A stretch of 41,545 nucleotides of DNA from Bacteroidales bacterium (GTDB lineage: Bacteria > Bacteroidota > Bacteroidia > Bacteroidales > P3). The position numbers and the translations under genes were made by a program. The notes beneath the pieces are model-generated. The model saw nothing but the letters and a program-made list of their open reading frames with translations. It did not search any database and was not told where the DNA came from. The stretch is taken from the NCBI GenBank assembly GCA_017962615.1, contig JAGCUZ010000007.1, positions 1 through 41,545 on the forward strand. The letters run 5' to 3'. Of this stretch, positions 8,493-16,304 are shown in pieces (position 1 is the stretch's first letter; the number at the start of each line of letters is the position of its first letter).

Positions 8493-8527
8493 CGCCGCGA
8501 TGCGGGCAATAAATCCGCTTCGCGGCG
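8493..8527. terminator. Stem-loop after the lipoprotein gene
   Basis: Arms of 13 bases, CGCCGCGATGCGG and CCGCTTCGCGGCG, pair with one mismatch around a 9-base AT-rich loop. No uridine run follows directly (TTATCTTTATT comes after), so it may be a weak terminator or another REP-like palindrome. Confidence 0.45.
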
Positions 8528-8627
8528 TTATCTTTATTGTTGATTTGCGGAAGTCTGATACCGTCGCAATGCATGCGTTTGCCCAGAGTCTGGATAACAT
8601 TTAGGCTGCGGTTTGCCAAAAAATGCG

Positions 8628-8635
8628 TAAATTTG
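8628..8635 (+). promoter_or_regulatory. -7 promoter box of the M20 amidohydrolase
   Basis: TAAATTTG matches TAnnTTTG and ends 22 bases before the ATG at 8658, giving a very short leader. A TTTG is present at 8612-8615 but only 12 bases upstream, closer than the usual 19-21. Confidence 0.5.
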
Positions 8636-8657
8636 CAAAACAATTGATATTGGTTTT

Positions 8658-9875
8658 ATGGAAGATATAATAAATATTATCAAACAGTTGGCAAAGGAGC
8701 AGAACGCCGAGGTGACCGAGTGGCGGCGATGGATGCACAGGCATCCGGAGCTGAGCCAGCAGGAGTATGGCACGATGGCGTTCGTGGCTGAACGGCTCAC
8801 CGAGATGGGGCTGAAGCCGCGTACCGGCATAGGCAAGACGGGCGTGAGTGCCATGATACGCGGCGCTGAGGACCCCGACGGCTACTGCGTGGCCCTGCGT
8901 GCCGACTACGACGCGTTGCCTATAGAGGAATGCACGGGACTGCCGTTTGCGTCGGAGAACCCGGGCGTGATGCACGCCTGCGGGCACGACATGCACACCT
9001 GCTCGCTGCTGGGTGCGGCACGGATACTCACGCAGCTGCGAGAGCGCATGCGCGGCTCGGTGATGCTGGTGTTCGAACCGTCGGAGGAGATGTACCCCGG
9101 CGGCGCGCGCATGATGATGGATGACGGTTTGTTCAACGAAGTGATGCCCAACGAGATATATTCGTTCCACTGTCTGCCTGAGATGGACTGCGGGCGCGTG
9201 GGAATGCGCAAGGGACGCTATATGGCGTCGACTGATGAGCTGTACTGGACGGTGAAGGGCAGGGGAGGGCACGGCGCCACGCCGCACCTGAGCGTGGACC
9301 CGATACTTATAGCCTCGCACATTGTGATAGCCCTGCAGCAGCTTGTGTCGCGCAACGCGGCGCCGATGATGCCCACGGTGCTGACCATAGGTAAGATTGC
9401 CGACGAGGGCGGCCGCACCAACATTATACCCGACGCGGTGAAGATGGAGGGCATCATAAGGACCTTCGACCCGCAGTGGCGGCTGGAGTGCCACGAGCGG
9501 ATACGCAAAATCAGCTGCGGCATTGCCGAGAGCATGGGCGGCGAGTGCGACCTGTTTATCGACTACGGCTATCCGCCTGTTATCAACGACGACGAATGCA
9601 CGCAGCAGGTGCACGACAACGCCTGCGCCTTCCTGGGCGGCGACAAGGTGGAATGGCTCGACCTGCGCATGACGGCCGAGGACTTCGCCTTCTTTGCGCA
9701 GAAGATACCGGCCTGCTATTTCCGTATCGGCATACATGAGCCTGGCACGCCCTTCTCGAACCTGCACAGGGGCAACCTGATTGTCGACGAGCGCAGCCTG
9801 GAGCTGGCGTCGGGCCTGGTGGCCTACAACGCCATGGCGGCGCTCGAGAACCGCATAAAAGCGACGCGGAATTAA
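8658..9875 (+). CDS. M20 family amidohydrolase (aminoacylase/hippurate hydrolase-like)
   Basis: A 405-residue cytoplasmic metallo-amidohydrolase of the M20D group, which removes acyl groups from N-acyl amino acids or related amides. Visible family motifs: MHRHPELS (26-33), ALRADYDALPIEE (79-91), MHACGHDMH with the metal-binding Cys/His (105-113), EPSEE with the catalytic glutamate (140-144), the HCLPEM histidine (171) and GRGGHGATPH of the dimerisation domain (201-210). A C-terminal MTAEDFAFF supplies the last metal-side glutamate. No signal peptide. Length is normal for the family. The exact substrate cannot be told from sequence. It is monocistronic, with its own -7 box and a strong terminator behind it. 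Confidence 0.92.
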   Translation: MEDIINIIKQLAKEQNAEVTEWRRWMHRHPELSQQEYGTMAFVAERLTEMGLKPRTGIGKTGVSAMIRGAEDPDGYCVALRADYDALPIEECTGLPFASENPGVMHACGHDMHTCSLLGAARILTQLRERMRGSVMLVFEPSEEMYPGGARMMMDDGLFNEVMPNEIYSFHCLPEMDCGRVGMRKGRYMASTDELYWTVKGRGGHGATPHLSVDPILIASHIVIALQQLVSRNAAPMMPTVLTIGKIADEGGRTNIIPDAVKMEGIIRTFDPQWRLECHERIRKISCGIAESMGGECDLFIDYGYPPVINDDECTQQVHDNACAFLGGDKVEWLDLRMTAEDFAFFAQKIPACYFRIGIHEPGTPFSNLHRGNLIVDERSLELASGLVAYNAMAALENRIKATRN

Positions 9876-9898
9876 GAGCTTGGCTGCAATGAAAAAGA

Positions 9899-9929
9899 GA
9901 GCGGCTCCGCCTGAAAGGTGGAGCCGCTC
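9899..9929. terminator. Bidirectional terminator between convergent genes
   Basis: GAGCGGCTCCGCC pairs with GGTGGAGCCGCTC over 13 positions with one G-U, around loop TGAAA. It lies between the convergent M20 and TPR genes. On the plus strand it is preceded by a run of As and followed by CGTATTTCT, so it can serve both directions. Confidence 0.8.
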
Positions 9930-9953
9930 GCGTATTTCTACAGATGTTGAGTC

Positions 9954-10631
9954 TTATTTCTTGGCAGCCGCTTCGGCGTAGGCTATGTACTTGTCGGCCT
10001 CGCGGTACTCGGTGGCCTCGGGGTACTTCTTGATTTCCTTGAAGAGGCTGGCTGCCTTGTCGTTGTTGCCTTTCTTGAGCTGCACCATGCCGGCCTTGAA
10101 GAGGGCGGTGGGTGTGGTTACGAAGTTGTCTTCCATCTTGGCGGCTTTGAGGTAGCAGGCGAGGGCTTTGTCGTCGTTGCCCTGCTCGAGTTCGGCGTCG
10201 CCTTCGCAGATGACGGCGAGGACCTTGGTGAAGGTGTCTTTGCCGTTATACTTCTTGAGCCACTTGACGGCCTCGGCGTAGTTGCCGAGACGGAGGTTGC
10301 AGACGCCGGCGTAGTACTTGGCGAGGTTGCCCGACTTGGTGTGGCCGTAGTTGTCGATGACGTCGTAGAAGCCCATGAACTGGGTGTTGCCGTTGAGAGC
10401 GAGGTCGAGGCTGTCGGCAGCAAACCACTGCTCGGCGGCGAACATGTCGGCGGCGGCACGCTCCTGGCGGGGCTGCACTATCCACTTGCGGGCGCCGAAG
10501 CATACAAGAACCACCAGCACGACGGCTCCGATAACGGTGAGTATGCGTTTTTGATTGTTTTCTATGAACTGTTCGGACTTGGAGATGAATTCTCCCATGT
10601 CTTTGTTTTTCTCTTCGTTTTGCTCTTTCAT
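9954..10631 (-). CDS. Membrane-anchored tetratricopeptide repeat protein
   Basis: A 225-residue protein starting MKEQNEEKNKDMGE. A longer frame to a TTG at 10664 overlaps the -7 box and is rejected. A charged cytoplasmic N-terminus is followed by one membrane segment at about 30-47 (ILTVIGAVVLVVLVCFG) and then a helical region outside the membrane with TPR-like pairs (YYAGVCNLRLGNYAEAVKWL; LEQGNDDKALACYLKAAK; VQLKKGNNDKAASLFKEI). Topology and size resemble YfgM-type ancillary proteins, which sit beside the Sec translocon with periplasmic chaperones. That link is by architecture only. It is transcribed divergently from the DHOD-like gene. Confidence 0.8.
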   Translation of the reverse strand: MKEQNEEKNKDMGEFISKSEQFIENNQKRILTVIGAVVLVVLVCFGARKWIVQPRQERAAADMFAAEQWFAADSLDLALNGNTQFMGFYDVIDNYGHTKSGNLAKYYAGVCNLRLGNYAEAVKWLKKYNGKDTFTKVLAVICEGDAELEQGNDDKALACYLKAAKMEDNFVTTPTALFKAGMVQLKKGNNDKAASLFKEIKKYPEATEYREADKYIAYAEAAAKK

Positions 10632-10661
10632 ACCGATGTAAAAATTACTTTTTTGAGAGTG

Positions 10662-10669
10662 CAAAGTTA
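10662..10669 (-). promoter_or_regulatory. -7 promoter box of the TPR gene
   Basis: Reads TAACTTTG on the minus strand, an exact TAnnTTTG match, 30 bases upstream of the ATG at 10631. TTCC lies at the -33 distance, as it does for the lipoprotein promoter at 7850. Confidence 0.6.
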
Positions 10670-10830
10670 GTCATTTTTTTGTTTATGGTGGAAAAAATCT
10701 TTGTTTTGCAATCAACAAAGCGGTAAAAATAAAAAAAAACTTTTTGCGTAACATGTTGGTATAATAGGTGTTGATATGTGCCAATAGGGGGTGGATGTGT
10801 TAAAAAAAATATTTGTTGGATTTTTTTTTA

Positions 10831-10838
10831 TATCTTTG
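10831..10838 (+). promoter_or_regulatory. -7 promoter box of the DHOD-like gene
   Basis: TATCTTTG, an exact TAnnTTTG match, 43 bases before the ATG at 10882. A TTTG at 10812-10815 lies 15 bases upstream, shorter than the typical spacing. Confidence 0.6.
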
Positions 10839-10881
10839 CAAAATTATATTTACACAGTTTATAAAATAAAAATCATTATAA

Positions 10882-11865
10882 ATGGACACAACGACAAATT
10901 ACCTTGGATTGGAATTGCGCAATCCTGTCATCGTTGGCAGCTGCGGTCTGACCTCGACTGTTGAAGGGCTGCTTCAGGCAGAGGAGTACGGCGCCGGCGC
11001 CGTCATAGTGAAGTCGGTTTTCGAGGAGCAGATAATATACGATATCAAGCGCAACACAAGCTTCATGGCTCCCACCGACAACTACGGCGTGAGCTATGAG
11101 TATATAGCCCAGCATGTTGCCGAGGACTCGCTGGAGAAGCATTTCTCGGTGATACGCGAAGCGAAGAAGAAGATGCACATACCCATCGTGGGCAGCATCA
11201 ACTGCTACTCGTTCGAGAACTGGATAACCTACGCCAAGCGCTTCGAAGAGGCCGGATGCGACGCCATGGAGCTTAACATGGCCATACTGCCCTACGAGAC
11301 GATGATGGGCTGCGACGATGTGGACCGCCTCTTCTCGGACATCATCACGTCGATAAAGAAGTTCGTGAGCATCCCCATCTCGGTGAAGGTGAGCAGCAAC
11401 TTCACCAACATGGCGCAGTTCATGCAGCAGCTGTCGTGGACGAGCATCGGAGGCATAACCCTCTTCAACAAACCGCTGAACATCGACATCGACATCGATA
11501 ACGTGAAGACCGTCATGGCTCCCAAGCTGTCGAACCCCGACGATATATTCAATACGCTGCGCTGGGTGGCCCTGCTGTCGAAGAAGGTGCGCTGCCCGCT
11601 GTCGGCAAGTACGGGCGTGTTCACCGCTGATGACGTGGTGAAGATGCTGCTGGCCGGAGCCAGCACGGTGCAGGTGGTGTCGTGCCTCTACAAGAACGGC
11701 CTGTCGTACCTGAAGGAACTGACTAGCGGCTTGAGCGACTGGATGAGCAAGCATGGCTACAACTCGGTCAACGAGTTCAGGGGCATGCTGGCCGTGGGTC
11801 CCAGCGAGGAGTCGTCGCTCTTCTTCCGCTCGCAGTTTATGAAACATTTTGCTGAAATACAATAA
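10882..11865 (+). CDS. Dihydroorotate dehydrogenase-like flavoprotein
   Basis: A 327-residue cytoplasmic TIM-barrel protein of the class 1 DHOD superfamily. It shows the N-terminal LGLELRNPVIVGSCGLT, where true DHODs bind FMN with a similar L.NP...ASG segment, the IPISVKVS strand and the C-terminal ASTVQVVSCLYKNG phosphate-binding region. The motif ELNxSCPN of class 1 DHODs, which lines the substrate and FMN pocket, is replaced by ELNMAILPYE. The family annotated as 'dihydroorotate dehydrogenase-like protein' in Bacteroidota has this difference, so pyrimidine synthesis should not be assumed. FMN dependence is inferred. No other pyrimidine gene is near. Confidence 0.85.
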   Translation: MDTTTNYLGLELRNPVIVGSCGLTSTVEGLLQAEEYGAGAVIVKSVFEEQIIYDIKRNTSFMAPTDNYGVSYEYIAQHVAEDSLEKHFSVIREAKKKMHIPIVGSINCYSFENWITYAKRFEEAGCDAMELNMAILPYETMMGCDDVDRLFSDIITSIKKFVSIPISVKVSSNFTNMAQFMQQLSWTSIGGITLFNKPLNIDIDIDNVKTVMAPKLSNPDDIFNTLRWVALLSKKVRCPLSASTGVFTADDVVKMLLAGASTVQVVSCLYKNGLSYLKELTSGLSDWMSKHGYNSVNEFRGMLAVGPSEESSLFFRSQFMKHFAEIQ

Positions 11866-12095
11866 GTAGTTGTTAGTTCTTAGTTCTAAGTTGTTCGCTT
11901 TCCGTATTTTTTATTCAGCGGTGCTATTCGCTATCCATGTTTTTAATTCAGTGGTGCTCATGACCTCAGTTCACAGCCTTCGGCATTAAGTGGCTGACGC
12001 AACATTTTGATGCAACATTTATAGTCTTAACTTGAAACTTCCAAAACTGGCTAGCCCACTATAAACTATAAACTTCAAACTGTAAACTTTCCAGA
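11866..12095 (+). repeat. Spacer built of AT-rich composite repeat
   Basis: It begins directly after the stop with TTAGTTCTTAGTTCTAAGTT-type words, contains AAGTGGCTGACGCA (around 11985-12000), and ends with inverse-sense words (ACTATAAACTATAAACTTC) just before the ATG at 12096. Two near-repeats, TTCAGCGGTGCT and TTCAGTGGTGCT, lie between. The sense and inverse ends could pair into a long hairpin. Confidence 0.6.
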
Positions 12096-13898
12096 ATGAA
12101 TAATACTTCGCAGCAGTTGACGAGGTTGTTCGACCTCCCTGCTTACCGCAAGGCCACGCGCCCCGAGGTGCCGGTGTTCATTGCCAAATACAACGGCCAG
12201 TGGCGCAAGATATTTGTGGACGAATACATAGAAAGCATCAACGCCGTGAGCTACGGCCTGATGAACAAAGGGCTGAAGCGCGGCGACACCGTGGCGCTCA
12301 TCTCGGGCGACAGGCCCGAGTGGAACATCCTTGACCTCGCTGTGCAGCAGGTTGGTGCCATACTGGTGCCCATCTACGCCACCATCAGCGAGAACGACTA
12401 CCGTTACATACTCAAGGACTGCAACGCCCGCTACATATTCCTCGAGACCGCCGAGTTGGTGCGTAAAATCAAGAACATACTGCCCGAGCTGGACAAGGTG
12501 GAGGGATTGTACTCGTTTAACGAGATAAAGCCCGAAGTGCGTGAGGCGTGGACCGCGTCGCAGCCGCTCGACACGCTGGAGGTGCTGATGAGCGAGGGGC
12601 GCGAGCATCCCGAGCCGCAACGCCTCGAAGAGCTGAAGGCCCAGATACAACCCCGCGACTGCGCCACGATGATATACACCTCGGGCACCACGGGATTCCC
12701 CAAGGGCGTGATGCTGTGCCACGAGAACATCCTCACTTGCATGCACGGCGTGGAGAAGACCCCGAAGCACTATTTCACCCGCTCGATGTCGTTCCTGCCC
12801 CTGTGCCACGTGTACGAGCGCATGATGAACTACTTCTACCAGTACATGGGCTACGAGACCTGGTACGCCGAGAACATCGCCAAGGTGGTGGACAACCTCA
12901 AGGACGCCCGCCCCTACATCATGACGGCCGTGCCGCGCGTGATAGAGAAGATGTACGACGGCATATACCGCAAAGGCGAAGCCCTTAAAGGCATAAAACG
13001 CAAGATATTCTTCTGGTCGCTGAACCTCGGTATGCAGTACGACCTTGACGGCAACAGCTGGCTGTTCGAGCTGAAGCGCAAGATTGCCGACAAGCTGGTG
13101 TACAAGCAGATACGCGACGGCTTTGGCGGCTGCCTGGAGATGTTCGTGTCGGGCGGCAGTGCCATACAGCCGCGCTTGGCGCGCTTCTTCACCTGCATAG
13201 GCATGGACATCTACGAGGGCTACGGCCTTACCGAGACGGCTCCCGTTATAGCCGTGTCGACGCGCGACGGGCGCAAGCTCGGCACCGTGGGTCTGCCGCT
13301 GCCTGGCGTGGAGGTGCGCATACTCGAAGATACCAAAGAGATTGTGTGCCGCGGCAGCAACGTGATGCTGGGCTACTACAACCAGCCCGAGCTCACGGCG
13401 GCGGCAATCGACAAGGACGGCTGGTTCCATACCGGCGACACCGGCGTGTTCTAGCCTGGCGGACAGCTGCGCATCACGGGCCGTATCAAGACAATGTTCA
13501 AGACCTCGATGGGCAAGTTCGTAAACCCCGAGACTCTGGAAGAGAAGTTCAAAGAGTCGCCTTTCGTGCTCGATATGATGGTGGTGGGCGAGAACCAGAA
13601 GTTTGCGGCGGCACTTATCATACCCGATTTCAACTTCTTGAAAGACTGGCAGGAGCGCCACGGCATCTTCTGCAAAGACCGCGACGATATGGTCACCAAC
13701 AAGGCTACGCTGGAGCGTTACCAGCGCGTGGTGGACAAATACAACAAACTGTTTGGCGACACGGAGCGCATCAAGCGCTACAAGGTGCTCAACGACAGTT
13801 GGACCGAAGAGAACGGCTGCATGACCCCGACGCTCAAAATCAAGCGCGAGATTGTCTCGAAGCGCTGCGCCGCCGAGATAGAAGAGCTGTTTAAGTAG
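12096..13898 (+). pseudogene. Long-chain acyl-CoA ligase gene interrupted by one amber codon
   Basis: Together a 600-codon AMP-dependent synthetase, the usual length of fatty acid-CoA ligases, broken by an in-frame TAG at 13452-13454 with no frame change. The first part (452 residues) holds the ATP-binding TSGTTGFPKG (195-204), EGYGLTETAPV (374-384) and GWFHTGD (442-448). The TAG replaces one codon in GVF-stop-PGGQLRITGR. The second part holds the hinge ITGRIKTMFKTSMGKFVNP and the C-terminal LKIKREIV with the adenylation lysine. The truncated product would lack the mobile domain and be inactive. Neighbouring genes use TAG as a normal stop. A point mutation, base-call error or local readthrough are all possible. 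The reaction would be activation of fatty acids to acyl-CoA. Confidence 0.85.
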
Positions 13899-14042
13899 TA
13901 GTTTTAGTTCTAAGTTTTAAGTTTTAAGTAGCTGACGCAATTTTAGTTAATAGTTATTAGTTCTAAGTTCTAAGTAGCTGACGCCCCCTCTATCGTATCT
14001 ATCCTTTCTATCGCATCTATATCAATTTAAAATTATACTATC
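13899..14042 (+). repeat. AT-rich composite repeat, double copy
   Basis: It follows the stop codon at once. Two tandem blocks of TTAGTTCTAAGTT-type words each end in AAGTAGCTGACGC (about 13926-13938 and 13972-13984). Then comes CTATCGTATCTATCC with a second similar CTATCGCATCTAT, up to the next ATG at 14043. The two-block layout is the same as at 18585-18672, read in the direction of transcription in both cases. Confidence 0.65.
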
Positions 14043-14495
14043 ATGGAAAACGTCAACCAAGACACCGACAACGGCTTCTTCCGTTTCGAAGACCTCCGCA
14101 TTTACGCCAAAGCTATAGAGTATAGCAAATGGCTGCTCACCACATTGCCCGAGCCCGCCGGCGAGCAACAGCGCAACCTGGCGCAGTCGTTCTGCCACTC
14201 GGCCTACGACATCGCCCTCAACATCGCCGAAGGCTCGTCGCGCAACAAGAGCCAGTTCGAGCACTACCTGAAAATATCAAAGACCGCCATACGCGAATGC
14301 GTGGTGTACACCGCCATGGCACTCGGCATCGGCATGATCGACGAGGAGCAGAGCCGCCGCTCGCGCGAGCTTCTTATGGAGATGACGCGCATGGTGGGCG
14401 CTTGCATCATATCGCTGCAGCGCGGAAGCCACCGCTCGGGTTCCGTCCAGGATGATGCCGTCGACACCGATAGCGACAGCGATTTCGACAACTAA
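14043..14495 (+). CDS. Four-helix-bundle protein (S23/IVP family)
   Basis: A 150-residue protein of the family first seen in 23S rRNA intervening sequences, common on chromosomes of Bacteroidota. Key motif pieces: RFEDLRIYAKAIEYSKWL at about 14-31, then AYDIALNIAEGSSRNKSQFEHYL, the most conserved block, at about 54-76. The family folds as a four-helix bundle forming pentamers and has no proven role; nucleic-acid binding has been suggested. The C-terminal tail is acidic (DTDSDSDFDN), which is unusual. The stop is only three bases before the kdsA ATG, so the two are likely translationally coupled. It is not inside an rRNA gene here. Confidence 0.88.
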   Translation: MENVNQDTDNGFFRFEDLRIYAKAIEYSKWLLTTLPEPAGEQQRNLAQSFCHSAYDIALNIAEGSSRNKSQFEHYLKISKTAIRECVVYTAMALGIGMIDEEQSRRSRELLMEMTRMVGACIISLQRGSHRSGSVQDDAVDTDSDSDFDN

Positions 14496-14498
14496 TCT

Positions 14499-15326
14499 AT
14501 GTACCCCAACCTACCTAAGCTTAACTTTACATCTACAGGCAACTTCTTCCTCATTGCCGGTCCATGCGTAATAGAGGATGAGACCTCGCCGTTCGAGATA
14601 TGCGAGAGGCTTCTTGATATAACCACGCGGCTGGGTATACCATTCGCCTTCAAGGCGTCGTACCGCAAGGCCAACCGCTCGAGCATCAAGTCGTTCTCGG
14701 GCATCGGCGACAAGGCCGCACTCGACGTGCTGGGCACCATAGGCAAACGCTATGGCATACCCGTGGTGACCGACATACACGCCGAGGAGGAGGCTGCCGA
14801 GGCTGCGCCCTACGCCGACGTGCTGCAGATACCCGCATTCCTGTGCCGCCAAACTTCGTTGCTGGCAGCGGCGGCGCACACGGGGCGTGTGGTCAACATC
14901 AAGAAAGGACAGTTTCTCTCGCCCGACGCCATGCGCCATGCGGTCGACAAGGTGCGCTATTTCGGCAACGACAACATTATGCTCACCGAGCGTGGTACCA
15001 CCTTCGGCTACCAAGATCTGGTGGTCGACTTCCGCAGTGTGCCTCTGATGCAACGCAATAACGTGCCCGTGGTGGTCGACATCACCCACTCGTTGCAGCG
15101 CCCCAACCAGCCTGAAGGCGTGTCGGGCGGTGACCCCACTATGATCGAGACCATAGGCCGCGCCGCCGTGGCTACCGGTGCCGACGGCATCTTCATGGAG
15201 ACACATCCCTGTCCAGCGAAAGCCAAGTCGGACGGAGCCAACATGCTGCCGCTCGACCAGGCCGAAGGCCTCCTTACACGTCTGCTGGCCATAAGCAAGG
15301 CCGTACAGATGTTTGATAATAAGTAG
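14499..15326 (+). CDS. kdsA: 3-deoxy-D-manno-octulosonate 8-phosphate synthase
   Basis: A 275-residue cytoplasmic enzyme that condenses phosphoenolpyruvate with arabinose 5-phosphate to Kdo-8-phosphate, the first committed step to the Kdo of lipopolysaccharide. Diagnostic segments: AGPCVIE (20-26), FKASYRKANRSS, IPAFLCRQTSLL, RGTTFGYQDLVVDFRS and FMETHPCPAKAKSDG. Cys23 stands where metal-dependent KdsA enzymes (Aquifex type) have their metal-binding cysteine and where the E. coli enzyme has asparagine, so this enzyme is predicted to need a divalent metal. The metal could also be bound by the His in METHP, the Glu beside it and a later Asp. It is coupled to the four-helix-bundle gene upstream, and the exonuclease gene follows after 11 bases. 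Confidence 0.95.
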   Translation: MYPNLPKLNFTSTGNFFLIAGPCVIEDETSPFEICERLLDITTRLGIPFAFKASYRKANRSSIKSFSGIGDKAALDVLGTIGKRYGIPVVTDIHAEEEAAEAAPYADVLQIPAFLCRQTSLLAAAAHTGRVVNIKKGQFLSPDAMRHAVDKVRYFGNDNIMLTERGTTFGYQDLVVDFRSVPLMQRNNVPVVVDITHSLQRPNQPEGVSGGDPTMIETIGRAAVATGADGIFMETHPCPAKAKSDGANMLPLDQAEGLLTRLLAISKAVQMFDNK

Positions 15327-15337
15327 TTATTAGTTCT

Positions 15338-16195
15338 ATGAATCTCAACTTACAAAGACCAATAGTATTCTTTGACCTCGAGACCACTGGTCTGCAGATA
15401 GGGTCGGCACATATCGTCCAGATAAGTCTCATCAAGGTACACCCCGACGGCCACGAGGAGCAGCGCACGGAGTATGTACGTCCCGTTGACAACAACGGCT
15501 TTACCGTACCCATACCGCCCGAGACCACCGAGATACACGGCATCACCAACGAGATGGTGGCCAACTCGCCAACTTTCAAAGAGCTGTCGCAAAGCCTCTA
15601 TTCTTTTATCGGCAATGCCGACCTGGCTGGTTACAACTCCAACAAGTTCGACATACCGCTGCTGGTCGAGGAGTTCCTGCGTGCAGGCGTCGACTTCGAC
15701 ATCAAGAACAGGAATATGGTCGACGTGCAGAACATCTTCCACAAGATGGAGCAGCGTACGCTGATAGCCGCCTACAAGTTCTACTGCGGCAAGAACCTCA
15801 AGGATGCGCACAGCGCCGATGCCGACACGCGCGCCACCTACGAGGTGCTCAAGGCACAGTTAGACCGCTACGACGGCGTCGACTACACCGACTCCGACGG
15901 CAACGTGTCGCAGCCCGTGGTCAACGACGTGGCCAAGCTGGCCAAGTTCAGCACCAACCAGGCGTGGGCCGACCTGGCCGGATACCTCGGCTACGACCGC
16001 CAGCACAACATCGTGTTCAACTTCGGCAAGCACAAAGGATGCACGCTGAAAAGTGTGTTTGTCAAAGAACCGTCGTATTACAGTTGGATACAGGATGCCG
16101 ATTTTCCCCTCTCGACAAAGAAGGTGGTAGCCCAGGTGTGGAACCAGATGCAGAGCGAGCGTCTGAAAAACACCGGCAAATACGTCATCCACTAA
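15338..16195 (+). CDS. DnaQ-like DEDDh 3'-5' exonuclease
   Basis: A 285-residue cytoplasmic exonuclease-domain protein. Catalytic acidic residues fit the DEDDh pattern: FDLETTG (Asp13, Glu15), SNKFDIPLL (Asp105), and AHSADADTRAT with His158 and Asp163. The segment ETTEIHGITNEMV is the usual Exo II surrounding. After the nuclease domain (about 1-175) comes an extension of about 110 residues with FNFGKHKGCTLKSVF, resembling the small DUF3820-type domain found at the end of Bacteroidota exonucleases. It may act in DNA repair or RNA turnover as a stand-alone nuclease; it is not a polymerase subunit by context. The 11-base leader TTATTAGTTCT is a fragment of the AT-rich repeat. Confidence 0.9.
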   Translation: MNLNLQRPIVFFDLETTGLQIGSAHIVQISLIKVHPDGHEEQRTEYVRPVDNNGFTVPIPPETTEIHGITNEMVANSPTFKELSQSLYSFIGNADLAGYNSNKFDIPLLVEEFLRAGVDFDIKNRNMVDVQNIFHKMEQRTLIAAYKFYCGKNLKDAHSADADTRATYEVLKAQLDRYDGVDYTDSDGNVSQPVVNDVAKLAKFSTNQAWADLAGYLGYDRQHNIVFNFGKHKGCTLKSVFVKEPSYYSWIQDADFPLSTKKVVAQVWNQMQSERLKNTGKYVIH

Positions 16196-16304
16196 TGGAT
16201 GAGTTATTAGCTATAAGTTTTAAGTTTTAAGTGGGCGGCAGCTGGTAAAAGTGCAAGCCGGTAACGCGCCAGCCATTTAGAACTTAAAACTATAAACTGT
16301 AACC
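16196..16304. repeat. Convergent AT-rich repeat forming a long palindrome
   Basis: Between the convergent exonuclease and GT2 genes. The left half has ATAAGTTTTAAGTTTTAAGT then a GC-rich centre. The right half is the inverse, with GCCAGCC then TTTAGAACTTAAAACTATA. The two halves can pair over some 30 positions, so this spacer could act as a bidirectional terminator. Both genes thus see the repeat in the same sense after their stop. Confidence 0.6.

Noticed and set aside
8601-9767. 388-residue minus-strand frame opposite the M20 gene
   Set aside because: Antisense shadow rich in His, Arg and Val; the plus strand has clear M20 motifs.
12075-13661. 528-residue minus-strand frame opposite the acyl-CoA ligase
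   Set aside because: Long only because GC-rich antisense lacks stops; no recognisable domain.
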